Shown: positions 7,139-16,722 of the stretch, piece after piece
Layout: each line of letters opens with the position of its first letter
Position numbering within the stretch: position 1 is the stretch's first letter
Assembly (NCBI RefSeq): GCF_002001175.1
Contig: NZ_MUNT01000006.1
Span: 744,001 to 808,000 of the forward strand
Source: Rhodanobacter sp. C03
GTDB taxonomy: Bacteria > Pseudomonadota > Gammaproteobacteria > Xanthomonadales > Rhodanobacteraceae
Reading direction: 5' to 3'
Length of the DNA: 64,000 nt
Position numbers and translations under genes: made by a program
Notes under the pieces: model-generated
What the model was told of the DNA's origin: nothing
Databases searched by the model: none
The model's input: the letters and a program-made list of their open reading frames with translations, nothing else

Positions 7139-9553
7139 ATGCCTATCCTGTCCCGTTATCTCCTCGTCCTGCTGTTGGCGCTGTCCAGCAGCCATTTGCT
7201 GGCGCAAGACACCACGAATGCCGCTGCAGCCGCCTCGGCGCCAGCACAGACTTCCGCGCAGACACTCACCCAGTTGCGCTCCCAGCTGGACAGCATCAAG
7301 GCCACAGTCGATGCCAGCAAAGGCGATGTGCCACTGACTGACGTGCGTGCCAGCGCGCTCGCCATACAGCAACAAGCGGAGCAAGTGGGCTCGACTCTGT
7401 CGCCGCAATCGGCCAGCCTGCAGGCGCGGCTGGATGTACTCGGTCCACCACCCGCCAAGGGAGCGCCGGCCGAATCCGCCGAACTCAGCTCGCAACGCCG
7501 GCAGCTGGGCAAAGCCAAGAATGACCTGGATGGCCAGATCAAGCAGGCCAATTCGCTCAGCACGGAAGCCACCCAGCTGGCGGCCCACGTCGCCGAGTTG
7601 CGGGTGGACCAGTTCCAGGCCCAGCTCGCCTCACGCACGGCCACGCCATTCAGCCGCGCCTTCTGGGCCGACCCGATCCGGGCATTTCCGGACGACGCGA
7701 CGCGCGCCGCGCGGCTGGGCAGCGATGCCTCGGACGCAGTCAGACAAGCCTGGCAACCGCCCAATCGCACGCCGTTCGTGCTGTGCCTGATCATTGCCGT
7801 GCTGCTGCTCAGCGTAGGGCGCTGGCTGATCGAACGCTTCCTCGTGGACGTGACCACCAACCGCATGCCCGCCGGCCGCCTGCGGCGCAGTGCGCTGGCG
7901 GTCGCGATAACGCTGGCCTATACGCTGGCGATCGGTCTGGCGGCACATTTCGCCTATCTCGCGCTGAACTGGAACGATCTGCTCAACGACGACCTGGATG
8001 CGCTGGCGCGGAAGATGGTGCGACTGGTGACTTTCGCCGCCTTCATGACCGGACTTGGCCGCGCCATGCTGTCCAACAAGCGACCGTCATGGCGACTGTC
8101 CACCTTGTCCGACGATGCGGCACACCGGCTGCGTGCATTCCCCTGGTTGCTCGGAGCGGCAGCATTGCTGCTTGGACTCGTCGAAAGCGTCAACAGTGCG
8201 ATCGGTGCCAGCCTCGCGATCACAGTGACGACGCGCGGGCTGCTCTCCGTGATGATCGGGCTGCTGGTAGGCAGTGCGCTGCTCCACCTGGGCCGGTCGC
8301 GACGCGCCACGCTGGCTGCTGGCGAGTTGCCCGGGCAACGCCCGCTGTGGGTTGGCCTGGTGGTGGCGGCGGCCTTCGTCTGTGTCGGCATCACCTTGCT
8401 CGGCGTGGCCACGGGCTACATCGCTTTCGCGTTCTTCATCGCGCGGCAGATGCTGTGGGTCGGGGTGATCCTCACGACGCTGTACCTGCTGATGCACCTC
8501 GTCGGCGACATCTTCGACACCGTGTTCGCCCCCAAGGGACGCACCGGCAAGCGCATGCAGAGCAGTTTCGGCCTGCCCGCCAGTGCGCTGGAGCAAACCG
8601 GCACCCTGCTCTCCGGCATCACCCGCGCCATCCTGCTGATCCTGGCCGTGGCAATCGTGCTGGCACCGTTCGGCGCAGGACCGCAGGAACTGGTGGGGCG
8701 TGTCGGTCAGCTGTTCTCGGGGAACCATACCCTGGGCTCGCTCCCGATTGTTCCCGGCAACATCTTCCAGGCCGTGGTGATGTTCGCGCTGGGCCTGATC
8801 ATCCTGCGCGTGCTCAAGCGCTGGCTGAGCGATCAGCTGTTGCCGAAGACCTCGCTCGATCTCGGCATGCAGAACTCGATGGTCACCCTGCTTGGCTACG
8901 TCGGCTGGGTGCTGGTGTTCGTGCTGGCACTGGCCAGCCTGAACGTGGATCTGCAGAGCATCGCCTGGATGGCCAGCGCACTCTCGGTCGGCATCGGCTT
9001 CGGGCTGCAGGCGATCGTGCAGAACTTCATCTCCGGGCTGATCCTGCTGGCCGAGCGGCCGGTGAAGGTGGGCGACTGGGTCAGCATCGGCGGCGTCGAG
9101 GGTGACATCCGCCGGATCAACGTGCGCGCCACCGAGATCCAGATGAGCGACCGCTCGACCATGATCGTGCCGAACTCGCAGTTCATCACGCAGAACGTGC
9201 GCAACGTGACCCTGGCCAACGCACAGGGCCGCGTGCAGATCAAGCTGCCGATGCCGCTGGATACCGACGCGAGCAAGGCGCGCGAGCTGATCCTGGAGGT
9301 GCTCCGCGCGCACCCTGGCACGCTCGGCACGCCGGCACCCAGCGTGCAACTGGATAACCTCGATGGCGGCTCGATGCTGTTCAGCTGCACCGCCTACGTC
9401 AACAGTCCGCGGGAAGTCAGCGGTGTGAAGAGCGACCTGCTGTTCGAGACGCTTGAGCGCCTGCGCGACGCCAAGCTGCCGATGACAAGCCCGCAGAGCA
9501 TGGTGGTGCGCAACCTGCCGCCGATTGCCGAGAGCAATGACGACAAGGATTGA
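7139..9553 (+). CDS. Large MscS-type mechanosensitive channel with DUF3772 periplasmic domain
   Basis: An 804-residue protein. It has a signal peptide (about 1-23, LVLLLALSSSHLLA), a periplasmic helical region (about 24-200, Gln/Ala-rich, DUF3772 type), a series of transmembrane helices (about 210-590) and a C-terminal MscS pore helix and beta domain (about 610-790: ALSVGIGFGLQAIVQNF, then PVKVGDWVSIGGVEG and MIVPNSQFITQNVRN). Such large MscS relatives (MscK/YbdG/YjeP-like) open on membrane tension and protect against osmotic downshock. The ATG at 7139 starts directly at the signal peptide. The gene stands alone between GFA and VOC genes. Confidence 0.9.
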   Translation: MPILSRYLLVLLLALSSSHLLAQDTTNAAAAASAPAQTSAQTLTQLRSQLDSIKATVDASKGDVPLTDVRASALAIQQQAEQVGSTLSPQSASLQARLDVLGPPPAKGAPAESAELSSQRRQLGKAKNDLDGQIKQANSLSTEATQLAAHVAELRVDQFQAQLASRTATPFSRAFWADPIRAFPDDATRAARLGSDASDAVRQAWQPPNRTPFVLCLIIAVLLLSVGRWLIERFLVDVTTNRMPAGRLRRSALAVAITLAYTLAIGLAAHFAYLALNWNDLLNDDLDALARKMVRLVTFAAFMTGLGRAMLSNKRPSWRLSTLSDDAAHRLRAFPWLLGAAALLLGLVESVNSAIGASLAITVTTRGLLSVMIGLLVGSALLHLGRSRRATLAAGELPGQRPLWVGLVVAAAFVCVGITLLGVATGYIAFAFFIARQMLWVGVILTTLYLLMHLVGDIFDTVFAPKGRTGKRMQSSFGLPASALEQTGTLLSGITRAILLILAVAIVLAPFGAGPQELVGRVGQLFSGNHTLGSLPIVPGNIFQAVVMFALGLIILRVLKRWLSDQLLPKTSLDLGMQNSMVTLLGYVGWVLVFVLALASLNVDLQSIAWMASALSVGIGFGLQAIVQNFISGLILLAERPVKVGDWVSIGGVEGDIRRINVRATEIQMSDRSTMIVPNSQFITQNVRNVTLANAQGRVQIKLPMPLDTDASKARELILEVLRAHPGTLGTPAPSVQLDNLDGGSMLFSCTAYVNSPREVSGVKSDLLFETLERLRDAKLPMTSPQSMVVRNLPPIAESNDDKD

Positions 9554-9658
9554 GTGCGGCCTGCATTGATAGGTAGTGACTGACGGAACAGCTTCACATG
9601 ACGGCAACCTGCCACGGCGCTAGCCTGATGTCCGGTTCCCGCCCCCGGAGTCACCGCC

Positions 9659-10087
9659 ATGGCCACATCCGCGACAACCGGCAGCACGATCATCCCCGGC
9701 CTGCGCTACCGCGACGCCCACGCCGCGATCGACTGGCTGTGCAAGGCCTTCGGTTTCGAAAAGCATGCCGTGTACGAGAACGAGCAAGGCAGCGTCGAGC
9801 ACGCCCAACTTTCTTTCGGCAACGGCATGATCATGCTCGGTGAAGTGCGCGACACTGATTTTGGTCGGCACATGGCCCAGCCCGAAGAGGTCGGTGGCCG
9901 CGAGACGCAATGCCCCTATGTGGTCGTCGCCAACTGCAAGTCGCACTATCAGCAGGCCAAGGACATGGGCGCGGTGATCGTCGACGACTACGCCGAGAAG
10001 GATTACGGCGGCGCTGGCTACAGCTGCCGCGACCCGGAAGGCCATCTATGGTCTTTTGGCAGCTACGATCCGTGGCATGCGTCGTGA
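9659..10087 (+). CDS. VOC (glyoxalase/bleomycin-resistance/dioxygenase) superfamily protein
   Basis: A 142-residue single-domain VOC protein of the PhnB-like type. Typical elements are PGLRYRDAHAAIDWLCKAFG at the start and DPEGHLWSFGSYDPW at the end; the latter holds the metal-ligand Glu/His region. The middle DDYAEKDYGGAGYSCRDPEG segment is common to uncharacterised members. No substrate can be assigned. A hairpin follows the stop codon and separates it from the convergent gene. Confidence 0.85.
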   Translation: MATSATTGSTIIPGLRYRDAHAAIDWLCKAFGFEKHAVYENEQGSVEHAQLSFGNGMIMLGEVRDTDFGRHMAQPEEVGGRETQCPYVVVANCKSHYQQAKDMGAVIVDDYAEKDYGGAGYSCRDPEGHLWSFGSYDPWHAS

Positions 10088-10094
10088 AGCAGGA

Positions 10095-10122
10095 CAACGG
10101 GCCGGCATGAGCCGACCCGTTG
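10095..10122. terminator. Hairpin between convergent genes, likely bidirectional terminator
   Basis: A 12-bp stem (CAACGGGCCGGC / GCCGACCCGTTG, one mismatch) with a 4-base loop, just after the VOC gene stop and before the end of the convergent DUF3761 gene. No clear T-run on either side, so termination strength is uncertain. Confidence 0.5.
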
Positions 10123-10149
10123 TGGATACCTAGCGGCCGAAACCGCGGA

Positions 10150-10644
10150 TTACGAGCACTTCTCGCCCTTGGCCGCGTGATAACCCGCTGCCTGCGCGTC
10201 CGATGCGCTCATGTACTTGCCCTCTTTGGTAGTGCCGTACCACTTGCTGCCCTGGCAGTGATACGCCTTGCTCTTGCTACCGCTATTGACCCACACCTGA
10301 CCTGCACCACCACCTGCAGCGGGCGTGGCGGCCGGAGCCGGCATCGCATGGGACGACTTCATCGCGGTATTCGAAGCCGGAGCGGCGGCGGCAGCGGCCG
10401 GAGCAGCGGCCGCTGCAGGGGCCGCAGCGGCAGCCGGGGCAGCGGCGGCGGCGCCAGCAGCGGCGTACCACTCCTTCACACCCTTGTGACCCTTGCACGC
10501 GCCTTTCTTGCTGGCCTGACTGGAGTAACTGCCGTCCTTGCACTGGCCGGTGGAACCAGCCGGCGCGGAAGCCTGCTGGGCATAAACGGCGGAACCAGCG
10601 AACAGGCAGGCTAGTGCCACGGCAAACAAAGCTGACGATTTCAT
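10150..10644 (-). CDS. Secreted DUF3761 domain protein with Ala/Pro-rich linker
   Basis: A 164-residue exported protein. It has a signal peptide (MKSSALFAVALACLFAGSAVYA), a DUF3761 motif (about 33-60: CKDGSYSSQ, then GACKGHKGVKEW), a low-complexity Ala/Pro linker (about 63-95), and a C-terminal module (YHCQGSKWYGTTKEGKYMSA ... GEKC) of a kind often found at the end of secreted nucleases and calcium-binding proteins. The start at 10644 has GGAGGGAG upstream. Function unknown. The GCC/GCA-rich linker could vary in length by slippage. Confidence 0.85.
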   Translation of the reverse strand: MKSSALFAVALACLFAGSAVYAQQASAPAGSTGQCKDGSYSSQASKKGACKGHKGVKEWYAAAGAAAAAPAAAAAPAAAAAPAAAAAAPASNTAMKSSHAMPAPAATPAAGGGAGQVWVNSGSKSKAYHCQGSKWYGTTKEGKYMSASDAQAAGYHAAKGEKCS

Positions 10645-10916
10645 CTTAGGACTCCCTCCAACGTGAATTCGCATGGCGAAACGGACAACCGGTCAACTCG
10701 TGACGAGCCACCCACCCCGCCTTGTCGACCCCATGCCCGTTGCCTTCCGCATGATGCGGCATGCGACTGCCTGTGACGACACCCAGGCACCCGCAACGGA
10801 ATGCCTGCCGTACGACTATGCCGCAAAATTGTGACGGCGAGGTACTACCGTCACTTGGCGTTCATTTCGCAGACGGCGATATCGCATGAAATTGCGAAAT
10901 AACGATCCATCAGTGC

Positions 10917-12572
10917 TCAGGGTGCCGTTGCCGCTGGCGCTTTCAGCTTCGAATCCGGCCGCGCAATCGCGTACATCTCCCAGCTGATCTGTTTGAGCAG
11001 ACCCTGCCGATCCTTGCCCTGCACGTACAGGTCGAAGTGCGTGCGATCCGGCAGGAAGTGGAACTCGGACTTCGCATGCAGGCCGTCCAGCACCGCCTGC
11101 AGCTTGTGCGCGGCACCGTCCAGGTAGAACGTATCGGCGGTGCCGACGTACAGATGGATCTTGCCGTCCAGATCGGCCTTGAGCTGCGGCCATTGCTGCT
11201 GCAACCGGTACGCGATGTCATAGTGATCGCGCCAGTAGGCGACCACCGCCGGATCGACGACTCCGGTGTCACGATCGAACATCGGTTCGGGCCGGCCGTC
11301 CCTGCCGCGCGGCGAGAACACCCACTCGAACGAGGCCAACTGGCCGCCGTAGGGGCCGAGCACACGCTCGAGTTTCGCGAATTGCTCAAACGTGCCAAGT
11401 ACTTTGGCGTGATCACGCACCAGCGGATACGCCGAGCCATCGGGCCGGTGGTAGGCATTGGCGTCTGGCGCATACAGGTCGATGCCAGTGAAATCATGGA
11501 AATCGCTGGGATCGGGCGAGGTCGACCAGGTGCCGCCGAAGATCTTCGGATAGCGCGTCTGCAGCCATAGCGTGGCCCAGCCGCCGGAGGAGTGGCCGTT
11601 GAGGAAACGCCCGTTCAGGCGACCATCCATCCGGTACTGTGATTCCAGCTGCGGGATCAGCTCCTCGGTAAGCGCGTGGCCCCACGGACCGTTGTTCACC
11701 GAATCGGCGAACTCATGCGTGCCGGTCGGACTCGACTCGTCGAGGAAGACCCAGATCATCGGCGGCATCTCACCCTTCGCCATCGCCGCACTGACGTTGG
11801 ACAACGGTCCCATCACGCGATCGTTGTTGCCGCCGAATCCCTGCGTGTAATACACCGTGGGATAGCGCGTGGCGGCCTTGGCGTCATACCCCGGCGGCGT
11901 CAGTACCCAGCCACGCATATGGATCGAACGCCCCCAGAACGCACTCAGCGAGGGACTGGTGAAATCGACCAGGGTCGCATGCTGGCGCGCCGCCGCCATC
12001 GCGTCACGCATGGCTGCTGGCGCCGATGCGGATGCCACCCACGGATCGCGTGCCGGCAGCGTCTTGACCAGAGCCAACGTCGGAATGCTGGCACTCGGCA
12101 AATGGACCTTCACCACGGCGCTGACCAGATCGCCAGCGCCGCGGCCGGTGTAGTTGTAGCTGTGGTCGACATCGAGCACGGCCTGCACGTAATAGTCGCC
12201 CGACGGCAGTTGCGACCAGCCCGCCGGGAAGGCCAGTCGGTCAGCGTCGATATCGACGCTCTGCCCCGGCACCCAATAATCTACCTCGCGTGCGGCCACA
12301 CTGGTTTCGGTGGCACGGAACGGATTGGCGTCGACTTCGTCGATCACGCTGTTCTTGCCTTTGGACTCGGACTCGGCCTTGGCTTTGGCCTCGGCGGTCG
12401 TCGCATCGATGGCGAATAGCAGCAGCCGGCCTGAGGTCGGCTGTGCCGACGCCGCACCCAGCTGCACGTGGAAGAAGCGGTGAGCGACGATGCTGTCGAT
12501 GCGCGCGTGGGCGACGCCCGTCAGCAATCCAAGCGACAGCAATAAGGCAACAGCATGATGACGGTAACGCAT
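10917..12572 (-). CDS. Exported esterase-family alpha/beta hydrolase
   Basis: A 551-residue protein with signal peptide (about 1-23, ending AHA), an N-terminal beta-rich region and a C-terminal esterase D-like hydrolase domain. The nucleophile elbow is GHSSGG (Ser328), and DRTHFD near the C-terminus offers the catalytic His. The domain resembles the putative esterase family (PF00756), which includes carbohydrate esterases and enterochelin hydrolases; substrate unknown. The chosen ATG at 12572 is preceded by AAGGGGAG; the longer frame to 12620 adds only unrelated residues. It is followed upstream, on the same strand, by the serine hydrolase. Confidence 0.87.
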   Translation of the reverse strand: MRYRHHAVALLLSLGLLTGVAHARIDSIVAHRFFHVQLGAASAQPTSGRLLLFAIDATTAEAKAKAESESKGKNSVIDEVDANPFRATETSVAAREVDYWVPGQSVDIDADRLAFPAGWSQLPSGDYYVQAVLDVDHSYNYTGRGAGDLVSAVVKVHLPSASIPTLALVKTLPARDPWVASASAPAAMRDAMAAARQHATLVDFTSPSLSAFWGRSIHMRGWVLTPPGYDAKAATRYPTVYYTQGFGGNNDRVMGPLSNVSAAMAKGEMPPMIWVFLDESSPTGTHEFADSVNNGPWGHALTEELIPQLESQYRMDGRLNGRFLNGHSSGGWATLWLQTRYPKIFGGTWSTSPDPSDFHDFTGIDLYAPDANAYHRPDGSAYPLVRDHAKVLGTFEQFAKLERVLGPYGGQLASFEWVFSPRGRDGRPEPMFDRDTGVVDPAVVAYWRDHYDIAYRLQQQWPQLKADLDGKIHLYVGTADTFYLDGAAHKLQAVLDGLHAKSEFHFLPDRTHFDLYVQGKDRQGLLKQISWEMYAIARPDSKLKAPAATAP

Positions 12573-12681
12573 GGTGACTCCCCTTGGACGATCCTGCGGA
12601 GCACGAAACTGGCCCATCACGCAGCTCCCCTCGGCGTGATCGGTGGCTCGACCGGGTCGAACCCGGCCAGCCGGCGGTCGA

Positions 12682-14367
12682 TCAATCTTCCGATGTATCA
12701 GGCTTGGCAGCCGCTACCGGCACAAGCCGCAGGTCCTGGAAGTCAAAGCTGAAATCGGTCAACGGCGACATCGGCTGCATGCGCATCTCGCGGATATGGC
12801 CGTCCATATCCAGCGTGAAGTCGACGAATGCATCGGCGTTGAGCGCACGATCGTCCCAACGCACGGTGAAAGTGTCGTGCTGCCACGGCGTCATCGTGCC
12901 GATCAGCTGCGCGGTCTTCGAGAAGCGCAGGCGCAGCTTGCCGTTCTCGTTGCTGATGACGACATCCCCATACCACGGATCGCGATAGGTACCGGCGTAC
13001 TGCGCCAGCGGCAGCGAGGGTTTGCTGTTCTTGTCGCGGGCCGCTTCATGCTTGGTCAGGCTGTCGTCGGCCTTGGCTTCGCTTTGCTTGACTGCCTTGT
13101 CGTACACGGTGACCCAATCCGTCTTCTGGTCCGGATTCAGATAGGCATCGAGCACGCGATAAGTCACCGCGTTGAACGCAGCACCGGATTCCTGGTTGGT
13201 CAGCACCACCACGCCCAGATGCAGTTCCGGCACCAGCGTCACGCGAGAAACCATGCCGGGCCAGCCACCGGTGTGCCAGACCAGCCGCTGGCCGCGGTAA
13301 TCGGACAGGAACCAGCTCTCGCCGTAACCGTAGAAGTGCGGCGTCAGCGGTGCCAGTTCGGGGATCGGCGGTTTGCCGATCGTGATCGGAGTAAGCATCG
13401 ACCACATCTGCCGCTGGCTATCCGCAGAGAACAGCCGGGCCGGCTTGCCATCCGCGCCCTTGGTCGGCAACACGCCACCAGCCAGTTGCACGTTCATCCA
13501 CTTGGCCAGATCATGCACGCTGGCATAGATGCCACCGGCGCCAGGATCGTTGAGCCACGCCATCGGCGGCACCGGTTCGAGATCCTTGAAGCTGGCCTTG
13601 GCGTGGCCGATCGCCACGTCCATGCCTGGTTTGAGGTAAGTCTTGTCGATCAGCGATTCGTCCATGCCGACTGGCTGGAAGATGTGCTCGTGCACGTAGT
13701 CGGCATAACTCTGACCAGAGGCCTGCTCGATCACCAAGGTGGCCACCGCAAACAGGATGTTGTCGTAGGCGTAGTTGCTGCGGAAGCTGTTCTTGATCGG
13801 CACATTGCGCAGCCGTTCGACCACTTCCTTCGTGGTGTAAGAGGTCGGCGGCCAGTACAGCAGATCGCCTGCGCCGAGCGAGAGGCCGCTGCGATGCGCC
13901 AGCAGGTCACGGATGCGCATCTCGTGCGTCACGTACGGATCGGACATGCGAAACCACGGCAGGTGATCGACCACCCGGTCGTCCATCTTCAGCTTGCCCT
14001 GCTCGGCCAGCTGCTGCAGCGACGCGGCGGTGAACGCCTTGGTATTGGAGGCGATCGCGAACAACGTATGTGCGTCGACCGGCTCCGGCTTGCCGATCTC
14101 GCGCAGGCCAAAGCCCTGCTCCATCACCACCTTGCCATCCTTGACGATCGCCACCGCGATGCCCGGCACGTCGAAGGTCTTGCGCGCACTGTCGACGTAG
14201 GCGCCGAAATCCTGCAGCTGCGTCGGCAGCATCGGCTGCACGATGTCATGCGTCGACACCGGCGGCGGCAACGGTTTCGCCGCAGGAGCCTGCGCAGCTG
14301 CGCTGGTGGCGAACACGAACAGTGCGCAGCATCCCGCCAGACGCGGGGAAAGGTATCGCAGGGACAT
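12682..14367 (-). CDS. Serine hydrolase, class C beta-lactamase-like
   Basis: A 561-residue exported protein. A signal peptide (about 1-26, ending AAAQA) precedes a beta-lactamase/penicillin-binding-protein fold domain (about 50-400). The SxxK nucleophile motif is SNTK (Ser107, Lys110), the YxN-like motif lies in YAYDN, and the third motif is HTGG. A C-terminal lipocalin-like region follows (about 440-561), as in DUF3471-type members. These enzymes act as esterases, peptidases or lactamases; the length and C-terminal domain make a classical AmpC unlikely. Start at 14367 chosen for signal peptide and GGAG. Confidence 0.88.
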   Translation of the reverse strand: MSLRYLSPRLAGCCALFVFATSAAAQAPAAKPLPPPVSTHDIVQPMLPTQLQDFGAYVDSARKTFDVPGIAVAIVKDGKVVMEQGFGLREIGKPEPVDAHTLFAIASNTKAFTAASLQQLAEQGKLKMDDRVVDHLPWFRMSDPYVTHEMRIRDLLAHRSGLSLGAGDLLYWPPTSYTTKEVVERLRNVPIKNSFRSNYAYDNILFAVATLVIEQASGQSYADYVHEHIFQPVGMDESLIDKTYLKPGMDVAIGHAKASFKDLEPVPPMAWLNDPGAGGIYASVHDLAKWMNVQLAGGVLPTKGADGKPARLFSADSQRQMWSMLTPITIGKPPIPELAPLTPHFYGYGESWFLSDYRGQRLVWHTGGWPGMVSRVTLVPELHLGVVVLTNQESGAAFNAVTYRVLDAYLNPDQKTDWVTVYDKAVKQSEAKADDSLTKHEAARDKNSKPSLPLAQYAGTYRDPWYGDVVISNENGKLRLRFSKTAQLIGTMTPWQHDTFTVRWDDRALNADAFVDFTLDMDGHIREMRMQPMSPLTDFSFDFQDLRLVPVAAAKPDTSED

Positions 14368-14540
14368 CGGCGACTCCACAGGTTGGAAGCGGGCCACTAT
14401 CGCGGTAAACGTGAATGGAGGCCAGCGCTGGAAGTCACGCACCCCGATGCCGCCTCTCGACGCGTCGAGCGTCAACGCCGATCATGCACTCTATTGACGC
14501 TACGCAAACTGCCGTAGCGCACCGAGGATCGAAGGCCGAG

Positions 14541-15353
14541 ATGAATACCCTGGTGGATTGGATCGCCGTCCATGCGCTGCCGTTGTGGGTCATGTTGCCA
14601 TTGCTGGCCGTGCTGAGCGGCGACCTGATCGGCCAGCGCAGCGCGCACCGACGCATGATCGCCATGGCCGATGGACGCCAGCCGGACGTGATGCAGTCGC
14701 GCACGGTGGCCACGCTGGGCACACTGGCAGCCCTGCTGTTCGCCGTCATCGCTTTCGCCATCGGCACCAGCGAGCCCGGTGCATTGGTGCGCTTCGACAC
14801 CGCCCTTGCCGCCGACATCCACGTACGGCTGCCACCATCCGCCTTGCCCGTGCTTGCCACCGTCAGTCTGCTCGGCAGCACGCCATGGGTGGTCACGGCG
14901 TCCATGCTGATGTTGCTGACTCTGCTGCTGCGCCGGCAATGGAACCTGGCGGTCTGTTGGGCCATCGCGCAGATCGGCATCCTGCCGATCGCCTACGGCA
15001 TCAAGGCCTGCTTCCAGCGAACTCGCCCACCGCATGACCCCCGCTTCGTCACCGATGTCGGCTGGAGCTTTCCGAGCGGCCACGCGATCAGTTCCGCCGT
15101 GTTCTACGGCATGCTTGCCTACGTGCTGTTGCGCCTGCTGCCACCGCGCTGGCATCGCATGGTGATCGCCGCCACCCTGCTGCTGGCCGGCCTGATCGGC
15201 CTCAGCCGCATCCTGTTGCAGGCGCATTATTTCAGCGACGTCGTCGCCGGCTATGCCTGCGGCCTGGCGTGGCTGATGCTGTGCATCGGACTGGCAGAGC
15301 GTCTACGGCGACGCGACATGATGCGAAGTCCTGCCGGGAAATCATTCCGATGA
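14541..15353 (+). CDS. PAP2-superfamily membrane phosphatase
   Basis: A 270-residue inner-membrane phosphatase with about six helices. The three PAP2 motifs are KACFQRTRPP, SFPSGHAIS and SRILLQAHYFSDVVAG. Members hydrolyse lipid phosphates such as phosphatidic acid or undecaprenyl pyrophosphate on the periplasmic side. The ATG at 14541 has GAAGG upstream and begins at the first helix. Its stop overlaps the start of the next gene (ATGA), so the two are co-translated. Confidence 0.88.
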   Translation: MNTLVDWIAVHALPLWVMLPLLAVLSGDLIGQRSAHRRMIAMADGRQPDVMQSRTVATLGTLAALLFAVIAFAIGTSEPGALVRFDTALAADIHVRLPPSALPVLATVSLLGSTPWVVTASMLMLLTLLLRRQWNLAVCWAIAQIGILPIAYGIKACFQRTRPPHDPRFVTDVGWSFPSGHAISSAVFYGMLAYVLLRLLPPRWHRMVIAATLLLAGLIGLSRILLQAHYFSDVVAGYACGLAWLMLCIGLAERLRRRDMMRSPAGKSFR

Positions 15354-16195
15354 GCCCATCGAACGGTGACCTGTTCGCCTCATCGCCGTCGAGTGGTCTG
15401 CGCATCCGCGTCGGCATCGGCGGCTGGAATTACGCGCCGTGGCGCAACAACTTCTATCCGGCCGGACTGGTGCAGCGGCGCGAGCTGGAATACGCCAGCC
15501 GCCAGCTGCGCACGATCGAGATCAACGGCACTTACTACGGCGCGCAGAAGGCAGCGACCTACGCGAAGTGGGCCGCGGAAACGCCGCGCGACTTCATCTT
15601 CTCGCTGAAGGCGCCGCGCTATATCACCGAAGGCAAACGGCTGGCCGAGACCGGCAAGGGTATCGGCAGCTTCGTGCATGGTGGTCTGGCTGAAATGGGC
15701 GATCGATTGGGACCGATCCTGTGGCAGTTGCCACCATCGCGGTCGTTCGATGCCGACGATCTGGCGGCATTCCTGGATGCGTTGCCGCGTGAGCTGGATG
15801 GCCAGCCGCTGCGGCATGTGCTCGAAGTGCGCCACCCCAGTTTCATGGACGAGCGCTATGTGGCGCTGGCGCGCAGCCATGCGGTGCCGACCGTGTTCAC
15901 CGATTCACCGGACTACCCGTCGCTGGCCGATCTCACTGGTGATTTCACTTACGCGCGGCTGATGCGCAGCGCCGACGGGATTCCCACCGGCTATGCACCG
16001 GAAGCGCTGGATCGCTGGGCCGAACACGCACACAACTGGGCCGCGGGCAACGACATCGGCGAACTGCCGCATGCGGCTGCGTTGCAAGCGGCGAGCCAGC
16101 CGCGTGACGTATTCGTGTTCTTCATCAGCAGCGCCAAGCATCGCAATCCGGCCGCGGCGATGGCGCTGCAGTCACGCGTCGACGGCAGCCACTGA
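15350..16195 (+). CDS. DUF72 domain protein (YecE-like)
   Basis: A 281-residue TIM-barrel-like protein of the DUF72/YecE family. Typical are RIRVGIGGWNYAPWRNNFYP at the start, ASRQLRTIEINGTYY, and the C-terminal DVFVFFISSAKHRNPAAAMA. The biochemical role of the family is not settled. It begins inside the stop codon of the PAP2 gene (ATGA), evidence for an operon without an obvious functional link. Confidence 0.88.
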   Translation: MSPSNGDLFASSPSSGLRIRVGIGGWNYAPWRNNFYPAGLVQRRELEYASRQLRTIEINGTYYGAQKAATYAKWAAETPRDFIFSLKAPRYITEGKRLAETGKGIGSFVHGGLAEMGDRLGPILWQLPPSRSFDADDLAAFLDALPRELDGQPLRHVLEVRHPSFMDERYVALARSHAVPTVFTDSPDYPSLADLTGDFTYARLMRSADGIPTGYAPEALDRWAEHAHNWAAGNDIGELPHAAALQAASQPRDVFVFFISSAKHRNPAAAMALQSRVDGSH

Positions 16196-16221
16196 ATGCG
16201 GCGTGCTGCCATTCACATGAC

Positions 16222-16590
16222 TCAACCCATGCAGAACGCATTGAGCTTGTTGCCTTCGAGATCGCGGAAATAACCCGCGTAGAAGCCGTCCCCGCGCTCG
16301 CCAGGCGCACCCTCGTCGCTGCCGCCCAGTGCCAGCGCCTTGGCATGCAGTCGATCCACCTTGTCGCGACTGTTCATCACCAGCGCCACCATGACGCCAT
16401 TACCGACGCTGGCAGGCTGACCGTTGAATGGCTTGATCATGACCAGGCTGGGTTTGTCGAAGGACATACCCCAGAAAATGTAGCGATCGCTTTCCATCAG
16501 GCGTTTGACACCAAGCTCGCCGAACAGCGCGTCGTAGAACGCTGATGCACGCGGCATGTCATTGGTACCCAGAGTGACGTAACCGATCAT
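16222..16590 (-). CDS. VOC superfamily protein
   Basis: A 122-residue glyoxalase-fold protein starting MIGYVTLGTNDMPRASAFYD and ending YAGYFRDLEGNKLNAFCMG. The last element carries the Glu of the metal site. The start follows AGGAG at ideal distance. This subgroup is usually annotated as glyoxalase/bleomycin resistance protein without known substrate. It is convergent with the DUF72 gene, with only 26 bp between them. Confidence 0.85.
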   Translation of the reverse strand: MIGYVTLGTNDMPRASAFYDALFGELGVKRLMESDRYIFWGMSFDKPSLVMIKPFNGQPASVGNGVMVALVMNSRDKVDRLHAKALALGGSDEGAPGERGDGFYAGYFRDLEGNKLNAFCMG

Positions 16591-16722
16591 GGCAATCTCC
16601 TGTGTGATGGTGGATGGCAGCGTGCCAGCATCCTGCAATCACACGCCGCTGTCATCTGCCGGTATATCGAAGGGCGCGGCCTGCATTAAGCTCAATGCCT
16701 GCCCCCACACCGGCCCATCCGA

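Noticed and set aside
8087-9607. 506-codon minus-strand ORF opposite the MscS channel
   Set aside because: Antisense shadow; the plus-strand MscS motifs are unambiguous.
10381-10460. GCC/GCA repeat considered as a CRISPR or minisatellite
   Set aside because: It is the Ala/Pro linker of the DUF3761 protein; repeats are short and without spacers.
12643-14517. 624-codon plus-strand ORF opposite the serine hydrolase
   Set aside because: Antisense shadow of a gene with clear SxxK and HTGG motifs; its composition is biased (Arg/His/Gln/Gly).
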